From assembly GCA_003024985.2 (NCBI GenBank), contig PXIH01S0004040.1: DNA of 12,240 nucleotides. The stretch is one strand, 5' to 3'. Shown in pieces: positions 1 to 6,245 of this stretch (its first letter is position 1; each line of letters starts with the position of its first letter). A model generated the notes under the pieces. That model was not told where the DNA came from. It searched no databases and was given only the letters and a program-made list of their open reading frames with translations. A program made the translations under genes and the position numbers. Origin of the DNA: Euperipatoides rowelli. Taxonomy: Eukaryota; Onychophora; Udeonychophora; Euonychophora; Peripatopsidae.

Positions 1-225
1 GTTATAAAAATACGTATTTACACATGCTCGGAAAACCTTACGTCATGACAAATACCAGAAAAATAAAAAAAACAATTGATAATATTGTTCAAACCATGCA
101 TGAGTAACAGCAATATCCGGGGGGCACGTAAAGTAAAGTCTTCCCCACATTAAGATTCATCATGTATATTTAATATATAATAATTTCTTTAACATCTCAA
201 AATAACTATTACACATAACTTACAG
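1..225. other. AT-rich DNA, no gene seen
   Basis: I see no coding region, RNA gene or recognisable repeat. A short run of six G at about 118-124 stands out only against the AT-rich background. The stretch runs directly into the tRNA-like unit that begins near 226. Confidence 0.6.
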
Positions 226-327
226 CTCCGGTGGTTGAGTGGCTTAGATTACCACCACTGGAGGCTAGTGCATATAAAGGGTCCAGGTTTGATCCCTGGC
301 TGATCCTGGAGTGGAATTTTTTTTTTT
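226..327 (+). repeat. tRNA-derived SINE-like unit with Pol III A and B boxes
   Basis: An A box TGGTTGAGTGG lies at 232-242 and a B-box-like GGTTTGATCCC at 286-296, the internal promoter elements of RNA polymerase III. The B box sits in a perfect T arm: stem CCAGG (283-287) with CCTGG (295-299) around a 7-base loop. A possible anticodon arm is CACT/AGTG around a 7-base loop at 256-270. The D-arm text resembles serine or leucine tRNAs, but the acceptor is wrong: 226-231 pairs with 306-311 rather than directly after the T arm. A T11 run at 317-327 would serve as a Pol III terminator. It is therefore better read as a tRNA-derived SINE or a tRNA pseudogene than as a working tRNA. There is no obvious long SINE body or clear target-site duplication, so it may be a short SINE, a SINE head, or a young pseudogene. 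The family is not recognised. Confidence 0.65.
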
Positions 328-573
328 TATTTACTAGTATGCATTAGTTTTTTTTATTATTTACAGATATTCTGTATTCGTACTTACTGTATATACAGTA
401 TTTCTTCTGAAAATAATGATTTAGCTCAGCATGTTTGTTTAGCCTCGGGTCTCATAATGTGACATTATGGATTATTTTTTTTAATCATATTTTATTACAA
501 GAAACATTGCTGATACATAAATTAATATTCCTATTATACTTCTCCATATAGTAACCTATCTTGTTTTACTACA
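328..573. other. AT-rich DNA between the SINE-like unit and the LINE tail
   Basis: No gene is visible. The only ordered element is a perfect 16-base palindrome at 385-400. The left end of the LINE (its 3' end) probably begins where the T run starts at 574. Confidence 0.5.
385..400. repeat. Perfect 16-bp palindrome
   Basis: TACTGTATATACAGTA reads the same on both strands. It has no loop. It may be chance in AT-rich DNA, part of a dispersed repeat, or a dyad binding site; nothing nearby says which. Confidence 0.7.
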
Positions 574-805
574 TTTTTTTTTTTAAAAAAAAAAAACATT
601 AAAAAAATTTTCCTTTTTTTCTCCCAGTGATAAGACAATTTTGTTCTCACTGAAAAAACCCATTACATATTATTCAAAAACAGAAAAATATTTTAATATT
701 TCTAAAACGAAAAATCCTTTCATTAATAATAAACAAAAACAAATAACATATTTGAGAAATCATTAATTACTTGCGAAAAATAAAAAATAAAAATTCAAAA
801 TTTGA
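574..805 (-). other. LINE 3' UTR and probable poly(A) tail
   Basis: After the ORF2 stop codon (806-808) about 220 bases of very AT-rich non-coding sequence follow on the minus strand. The likely end is the T11 run at 574-584, which is a poly(A) tail when read on the minus strand. It is directly preceded by A12 on the plus strand (585-596), so the tail junction is ambiguous by several bases. No clear AATAAA signal on the minus strand was seen in this stretch. Confidence 0.5.
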
Positions 806-1103
806 TCAGTGTCTTATTATTTCTTTCTTCCACAGCATAGAACACATGTCTTTCTCCAATGCAAACAAGTCAGTGTTATAGGTCCCACGTATCTTCTCAA
901 GCACCACCTTGATCAGCATTCCTTTGCTCTGGCCTCCAAAAATCACACTACACCTAGTAACTCATATTCCTTACAATACTACAATGAAACATTTCTTCTC
1001 ATTAAATGACATACCTTTAAATAACAGACTCAAGTTCAATCTTGTATCCTTTCCAAAATTAATTTTCATTCTATTCATTATCCACTCCAATTCTTTTCTC
1101 ACT

Positions 1104-1154
1104 ACAGAACAATAAGTGCTCCACTGTTTCATTTTCTCTTCCACAGAAAACACA
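1104..1154 (-). other. C-terminal CCHC zinc finger of ORF2
   Basis: The residues Cys-x2-Cys-x8-His-x3-Cys are encoded here, in a context (FCVFCGRENETVEHLLFC) typical of the zinc-binding segment downstream of reverse transcriptase in LINEs, which is thought to contact RNA or target DNA. A frameshift directly follows the last Cys, and the remaining tail to 806 continues in another frame. The four ligands are intact. Confidence 0.85.
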
Positions 1155-1627
1155 GAAAATTTCATTTTCCCTTAGCAGATTTATGTTACTCAGTTTTTGT
1201 CTCGTTAGAAGTATATCCAATAGTAACTTAATAGTAAAATTCGCTAAATTTCCTTTCATCCTCATTTTTTTCACAATTTTTAAATTGACATCCCTTCTCT
1301 TATAAAACACGAAACTTTCATAGCATTTAAACTAATATTCCTCCATAATTTTAAATTCACTGGTTTATCTTCCTCCATTTACTCTGTACATATTCGTATG
1401 CGCTCACTAATCTCTTCATCAAGGAATCTTCAATAACTGATTTAACTCTGAATAAAGCCTTCATTCTTTCACTTTGTACTATATACTTACACACAACATT
1501 ATAAATCATTACTTCATTCAGCAACTCCATATCTACCAACCCCAAACCTCCTTTACTTACAGGATAATATGACTTTTTTATCGCCAAAATTTTAAATTTC
1601 CCAAAGATGCAATCACTCATCATTTTA

Positions 1628-2850
1628 CTAACTTTCCCAATGAATTTTCACAGTTAATGCACAGAACGGCAAATAAAACACCATCTTAGGTATAACTATT
1701 GTGTTGATCAATTTTACTCTCGCCATCCATCCACTAATGGTCTTTCCAATCTTATCCAAAATCTGCTTATATTCAGTTATGTTATTTTCTATTATTCTTT
1801 TTTGAATGAATCTATAGTCTTCAATAGGGAAAAAAATTCCCAATACTTTTCCATGTTTACCCTGTAAATTTCCAAAATTCAACAGTTTTTTGCTTTCAAT
1901 GTCATATAGGTATGATTTTGACAAATTCATTATTGTTCCTGTTATTTCAGTGAACCTTTCAAATGTTTTTAGCACCTCTTTAACCTCTACATATGATCAC
2001 ACAAAAACAGATGTCACAGCCTTAATTACATCCATCTTTCCCCATAATCTTATACCTTCAATTTCCTCTTCTAACATTTTTACTAAATCCACTATATATA
2101 GGGAGTATAACAATGATGACATTGGTGATCCTTGCAACAGTGACTGCTGATAAACTTCAAAATCCACATGTATTCCATTATTTAAGAAAACTATTATCTT
2201 CTTTTTAAGTATTTCCATGACAAGCCTCATGAGTCTGTTTTGACCTAAATATTTGAAACTCATATATTCCAAATTATCCAAATTAACATTGTTAAAAGCT
2301 CCCTGTATATCTATTCATAACATTATTTTTTTCTTTCTATCCTTCTTATCATTCATAGAAAAAAAAAACAATGATATTTTAAAATTGCTTCTTGTATACT
2401 CCTATTCCTTATCCCATAAATTGAATTAGGCAAAACACTGCTTACACCTTCTGTCAACCTTTCAAGCAACATTTTCTGCAATAATTTTAGATCATTATTT
2501 ATTAACACAATAGGTCTATAACTACCTATTTTCATTATACACCATACTTCATTGCTAACCTTTGGTATCATCATTATATACAATTGATTATTATTTTTTA
2601 ATCCCTCATCATCAAATTTTCCTTAGATCAACAAGTTGAAATAACCTAATATTAACTCTTTACCTTTATCTGAAACAAAAGTATAAAAGTCTGCTGTGAT
2701 GTTATCTGGTCCCGGCGAAGACTTACCATTTGAAGTTTTAATTGCGGTTTGAAGTTCCTGCATGTTAAAATTTGAATCATTAATTGCAAAAATTTTCTTT
2801 TCCTCATTTTTTATGACAAAAAATTTATATTTGCTTTCTTTTCTCTCCAT
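1628..2850 (-). other. Reverse transcriptase domain of ORF2 (broken, catalytic box missing)
   Basis: RNA-dependent DNA polymerase core. On the minus strand: GKSSPGPDNIT near 2725 (the block before motif 1), IPK then GSYRPIVLINND near 2520-2575, IDIQGAF at about 2294-2314 with the first catalytic Asp kept (motif A), and LLQGSPMSSLLYSLYI at about 2090-2140 (motif B). After these the YADD box should appear near 2016 but the text passes from DVIKA straight to VTSVFV and a TGA (1997). Then LKTFERFTEITG, the LGIFFP block and the thumb region with SGWMARVKLINTIVIPKMV follow in frame. Frame 2353-2850 has one TAA at about 2623; frame 1628-2347 has TGA at 2315 and 1997. A T run near 2358 separates the two frames. 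Confidence 0.9.
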
Positions 2851-2971
2851 TTTCCTAAATTTTCTTAAATCATTTTTTTCCTTTCAATCTTTCTTGTATT
2901 TCATCAACATACACTCTCTGTGACTTCATTCATAGTTACTTTTAACAATTTTCCCATCTATTTCAATTACC

Positions 2972-4040
2972 TCAATATTCCTGAACTCTCTTCTCTTTTT
3001 TTAACCAATTAATCGCCATCCACTTCGAAGTATATATCAAAACGAACTCATTATTTTTTAATTTGTTTAACAAAAAAACCTTGTATACCTTCTCTAAATA
3101 CTTTATCCTATATTTTGCCAGTATTATTTCCCCGTGCTTTTCATTCCCTCTTAATATCCATTTATTAACTTTTTCGTACAATTCCTCTAGTTCTTTTTTT
3201 ATACTTCTCTTCCTCTGTATTTGTTCTTTTATTTCACTTTCATAACACTCCTTTTTAAAAACCAACCACCTTACATCAGCTCGTGCTCCATCCATTGGCT
3301 CTATGCAATTCTTAAAAACTACATTACCAACAAAAGGCACATTCTTCTGATCCCAAACTGGGATAAATTTTCTTTTATTTTTAATTCTTTCTTTTCCATT
3401 ACATTCTACCAAATTTACATTTATCATTAAATGATCCGAAAAAGGCATTATTACAAACTTCATTCCAGATTCACAAATTATAGATCTCGCAATATAAACC
3501 CTATCTAATCTATTCAAAGATGTTGGTATCGAATCTTGTTCTTACACTATCAAGTTTCAGTTCTTTAGCAATGTCTTACAGTTGCAGATTAATTGCTTTA
3601 CTCACTGTATTTACATTCCTGTCCCCAGCCATTATGACCTGCTCGCTTCTATATCTCAAAAAATCATATATTTTTCTCATAAAATCTTTTCTTTCCTTGC
3701 AAACAATAGGAAAATGGACATTCAAAATTATTAACTTCTCTTTTCCTTCTTTCAAAATAAGCGCAATTGCACGTTCTCCAATGTTTATTCCTCTTCCACA
3801 AACAATACATCTTTTTATGAACTGCTATTGTCATTCCTAATCTCTTAATCTCAGTTCTATTTTTAAAAACTATATAATTTTTATTTAAAACTTTCCATGC
3901 ATTATTGCTTTCAATTTTCCTGTGCTTTGTTTCCTGAATTAAAATAAACAAAGGAGAATTTTTTTACTACGGCTTAATACTATATCTATTTTTTTTCTTA
4001 ACATTCATTCCTCTCACATTTATAACATTCATTACCAAAT
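2972..4040 (-). other. AP-type endonuclease domain of ORF2 (broken)
   Basis: This domain nicks the genomic target to start target-primed reverse transcription. Visible landmarks of the exonuclease-endonuclease-phosphatase fold are NVRGMN near 4020 (the N-terminal strand), QETK at 3925-3936 (the metal-binding Glu), GDRN at 3615-3626 (in place of the common GDFN), RLDRVY at 3494-3511 and SDH at 3431-3439 (the catalytic His). So the main catalytic residues are still readable although at least three frameshifts separate them. The usual VYAP-type block reads VHFP near 3715, in a different frame from its flanks. A charged linker rich in Lys and Glu follows the SDH block down to about 2972. The motif set separates this element from site-specific LINEs with restriction-like endonucleases. 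Confidence 0.88.
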
Positions 4041-4104
4041 TATTTGAAAAAAATGTTATAAGCATAATGTCAACTTGAAAGAAAATGTTTCTAATACTCA
4101 TTCT

Positions 4105-5295
4105 TCAAAAATCCGCTAATTTTACTTTTTTATTATCATTTACTGCCTGAGCATCATCATAATCTTTTTAATTATTGCAACTCTGTTGCTTCTTTCAATT
4201 TCTTCTACTAAACTACTATAAAATCTTCTTTATTACTTTTCTCACCTTCTTTCCTTTCTTCTTCTTGTGTCGAATTACACTTGTCAGCCTTCTGAGCACT
4301 TTCCAACACATTATGANCAGGCTTCTCCTTTTTTCCTCTTTCATCTTTCCCATTGTTTTGATTTTCTTTTCTCTCATTACTGCCACTACTTTAAGAACCT
4401 TGAGATTCCTTGCTAACATCATTTCATTTTTTACACTTTCTCTAGTATATAAATAATCCTTATATGTCACAGCAATCGTTGATTGCTCATCCTCTTTTCC
4501 TTTAAACATCGACACAAACAACATTTTTCTTCCCTGTTTGCATTCTTCATGTTGCCCCTCATAATTGTTCTTACACTTCCGACAAAATCTTAAATTGCAT
4601 TGAGCAGATTTATGGCCTATTTTTTTTTTCACATTTTAGGCAAATTGGCATTCCTCCTCTGATTCTAAGTAAAAACATGAGGGATATCAACAATTTCTAT
4701 CCCTTTTACATGACATTGGAGTTTAACACACCTTATTTTACCTCTATTTCTCCATTAATAAATTCAGTTTCATTAGTCATGGAATAAATGTGCATATGCG
4801 TGCTAAGCTCATTTTCAATTTCTGCATAGTCCTCCATTATTGGCAGCCAATGCAGATTTGCATCTAACCTTGTATTAGCACAACCCCAGAAAGACGATAT
4901 GACATAACATTCATTATACACAATGAAATATTCCTCTATCATTTCTTTCATGAACTCCTCTTCAAAATCAATTCCCAAATATTTTCCATTCTGTGGGTAA
5001 TAAATTCCTTTTATGTTTTCTATTCTGACAATCTTTGACATTTCTCTTATAAATTTCCCTGCATTTAAAAGAATGTCTTTGGTATCATGATACGTCGTGA
5101 AAACAAAACGTTTTGGATGTTATGACTTCATTTGTTTATCCCAGTACTTAAGGCTCCTCATGAGTTTTAAATATTTTTCAGTGTACCGTTCTTGTTGTAA
5201 ATCCAAATGTTGATATTCTCTAAGGTCCTTTATCAAGTTAATGTGCCATTTTGACACATTCTGAGAAAAAAAATAGTTTGTTGACTGTCCTCCAT
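4105..5295 (-). pseudogene. LINE ORF1 pseudogene: gag-like RNA-binding protein
   Basis: Intact, a protein of about 395 residues that coats the LINE RNA. I place the start at ATG 5293-5295 because it has a good context (CAAGATGG) and because the frame it opens joins the long downstream frame if the T8 run about 35 bases later is off by one. That downstream frame runs to 4733 with a single TAA at 5120-5122. Another frameshift near 4665 leads to the first zinc knuckle, and a poly(A) run of ten inside the knuckle shifts the frame again (4620-4629). The C-terminal part at 4216-4632 is very basic (runs such as HKKKKGKKVRKVIKK), which suits RNA binding. The likely stop is TGA 4105-4107. The gene has no membrane segment. 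Function follows from position and zinc knuckles; the N-terminal 200 residues match nothing I can name. Confidence 0.85.
4540..4642 (-). other. Zinc knuckles of ORF1
   Basis: Two zinc-binding clusters lie side by side. The first has Cys-x2-Cys at 4631-4642 and His-x4-Cys at 4597-4614, the CCHC order of retroviral-type knuckles, but the A10 run between the two halves puts them in different frames. The second, at 4540-4584, reads Cys-x2-Cys-x7-His-x2-Cys, not the standard CCHC spacing. Such paired knuckles with ...IPH...P-I-C-L-K-C text just before them are usual in L1/Tx1-like ORF1 proteins. Confidence 0.8.
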
Positions 5296-5561
5296 CTTGC
5301 GCGTACGCTTTGGTATTTATTATACCAAAGCTTACGCGCAAGATGGAGGACAGTCAACAAACTATTTTTTTTCTCAGAATGTGTCAAAATGGCACATTAA
5401 CTTGATAAAGGACCTTAGAGAATATCAACATTTGGATTTACAACAAGAACGGTACACTGAAAAATATTTAAAACTCATGAGGAGCCTTAAGTACTGGGAT
5501 AAACAAATTAAGTCATAACATCCAAAACGTTTTGTTTTCACAACGTATCATGAAACCAAAG
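5077..5561. repeat. Near-perfect long palindrome at the 5' end of the LINE
   Basis: The left arm 5077-5316 and right arm 5322-5561 are reverse complements over 240 bp with 4 mismatches counted by eye (about 98%), without gaps, around the 5-base centre 5317-5321. The left arm is the 5' part of LINE ORF1 and continues into the LINE. The right arm is an inverted extra copy that stops at about 5561, with only patchy similarity up to about 5600. As single-stranded DNA or RNA it would form a very stable hairpin. Both arms carry the same ORF1 start, T8 run and TAA stop. The 9-mer CTTTGGTAT marks both ends of the left arm (5077-5085 and 5308-5316). Confidence 0.95.
5297..5518 (+). pseudogene. Inverted fragment of LINE ORF1
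   Basis: Plus-strand copy of the ORF1 N-terminal region, nearly identical to the minus-strand text at 5120-5341. The shared protein text includes FFSQNVSKWHINLIKDL and MRSLKYWDKQ, ending at the same TAA. The first dozen or so codons of this frame cross the palindrome centre and are junction text, not gene; the natural start would be the ATG at 5343-5345, frameshifted by the T8 run. No separate promoter or downstream ORF part exists on this strand, so it is a duplicate fragment and not a second gene. Confidence 0.85.
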
Positions 5562-6134
5562 ATATTATGGAAATTTGTTTTAGAGTATGATAAACAATCT
5601 CAGTTAATTCTTTAATTTAACCATATTATAAGAACTAATGAAAAAAAAAGTGATATTGATTTCTTTCCGATATAAAGGCCATATTAATCCTAATCCCTTT
5701 ATTTTAGCAATAATATTTGTGTGTGTGTGTGTGTGTTTGTGATCAGTGACTTCCCCTTTAACTGATTTATAAACTTGTGGCTCTGAGGGAAGTTCCAATT
5801 TTTTAAACTTGCATTGAACAATGACTCAAACAGATAGCAGAATACATTTTTCTTAATTGTGATTATACTGTATAACACTAAATTGCTTCACTAGATGAGA
5901 AAATGTGATAGTGGCTTGCAGCGACTGTAGAAAGTCATTCTCAATTCTCCACATCAATTTTTTTTAAAAAAATATGTTTCTACTAGAGGCAGAAACCAAA
6001 ACTTTTATTTACAAGTTATACAATAAATGAAATTGATAATACTCTTCTTTTAATCTTAATATAAACCAGAATTAACAATTACAATTTTTTTCAGGAAAAA
6101 AAACTACTTTTTATTTACTTGTACAATGCTTTTC
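5562..6134. other. AT-rich intergenic DNA
   Basis: No gene or RNA gene is supported. It contains the (GT)9 run at 5719-5736. The first 35 bases or so may be a diverged continuation of the palindrome's right arm. Confidence 0.5.
5719..5736. repeat. (GT)9 microsatellite
   Basis: Nine uninterrupted GT units, followed by TTTGTG. Such runs are common in animal genomes and usually length-variable. Confidence 0.95.
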
Positions 6135-6245
6135 CAAGGAGGGCTCTCACCAAATTTAATCCAGCCCCCACCTTTGTCACATGAGTGTTGAGTCAGAGTA
6201 TTCTACTGACACTACGAGGCCTGCAGGTCTCCTCCTCATAAATTG
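6135..6245. other. GC-richer block of unknown origin
   Basis: This short block is clearly less AT-rich than its flanks and has sharp edges. On the minus strand a 20-codon frame (6177-6239) begins MRRRPAGLVV, far too short to call a gene. It could be a fragment of an old dispersed repeat or a lost exon. I do not recognise it. Confidence 0.3.

Larger units (their letters stand above)
806..4101 (-). pseudogene. LINE ORF2 pseudogene: endonuclease, reverse transcriptase, CCHC finger
   Basis: Intact, this would be a protein of about 1,100 residues that nicks target DNA and primes reverse transcription of its own RNA. The proposed start is the ATG at 4099-4101, three bases after the ORF1 stop; a later in-frame ATG at 4063-4065 is also possible. 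Frames change repeatedly: 3664-3951, 2972-3517, 2353-2850 (one TAA inside), about 1628-2347 (TGA at 2315 and 1997), 1357-1623, 1071-1310 and 1165-806 (two stops near 965-973). Recognisable parts in order are the N-terminal NVRGMN, endonuclease motifs, reverse transcriptase blocks, the GGLGLVD block near 1540, the CCHC finger at 1104-1154, and a tail of about 95 residues ending at 806. The catalytic YADD box is not found. The many separate lesions mean an old, neutrally decaying copy. Confidence 0.93.
574..5316 (-). mobile_element. Decayed non-LTR retrotransposon (LINE), nearly full length
   Basis: Minus-strand reading gives, in the right order, a gag-like ORF1 with zinc knuckles (about 5295-4105), an ORF2 with AP-type endonuclease, reverse transcriptase and C-terminal CCHC finger (about 4101-806), a 3' UTR of about 220 bases and a probable poly(A) tail (T11 on the plus strand at 574-584). 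Total is about 4.7 kb, a normal size for a two-ORF LINE. The coding regions are broken by many stops and frameshifts, so it cannot move by itself. EN-RT-CCHC order and a CCHC-type ORF1 are known from the L1/Tx1-like groups; assignment to a clade is my inference. The 5' limit is set by the palindrome centre at 5317-5321, so true 5' sequence beyond it may be lost. No target-site duplication was found by eye. Confidence 0.93.

Noticed and set aside
226-312. A functional tRNA gene
   Set aside because: The A box, B box and T arm are good but the acceptor stem does not pair at the right place, and the presumed anticodon loop lacks the usual T before the anticodon.
809-1115. Plus-strand open frames at 809-1009 and 909-1115
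   Set aside because: They lie antisense to the ORF2 C-terminal tail, whose minus-strand text is protein-like; they are shadows.
3063-3840. Plus-strand frames rich in Phe, Ser and Leu (3063-3245, 3221-3430, 3520-3840) that look like membrane proteins
   Set aside because: They are the complement of Lys/Glu-rich minus-strand LINE coding text, which gives Phe/Leu/Ser-rich shadows.
4175-4456. Plus-strand 93-codon hydrophobic frame
   Set aside because: Complement of the basic C-terminal part of ORF1; contains an unresolved codon and has no independent support.
5077-5561. Palindrome as a DNA transposon with terminal inverted repeats (foldback element)
   Set aside because: The left arm is in-frame LINE ORF1 that continues into the LINE, and no separate element borders or internal region exist.
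5604-5798. Minus-strand 64-codon frame with a His-Thr repeat
   Set aside because: The repeat is just the (GT)n microsatellite translated; no gene-like features.
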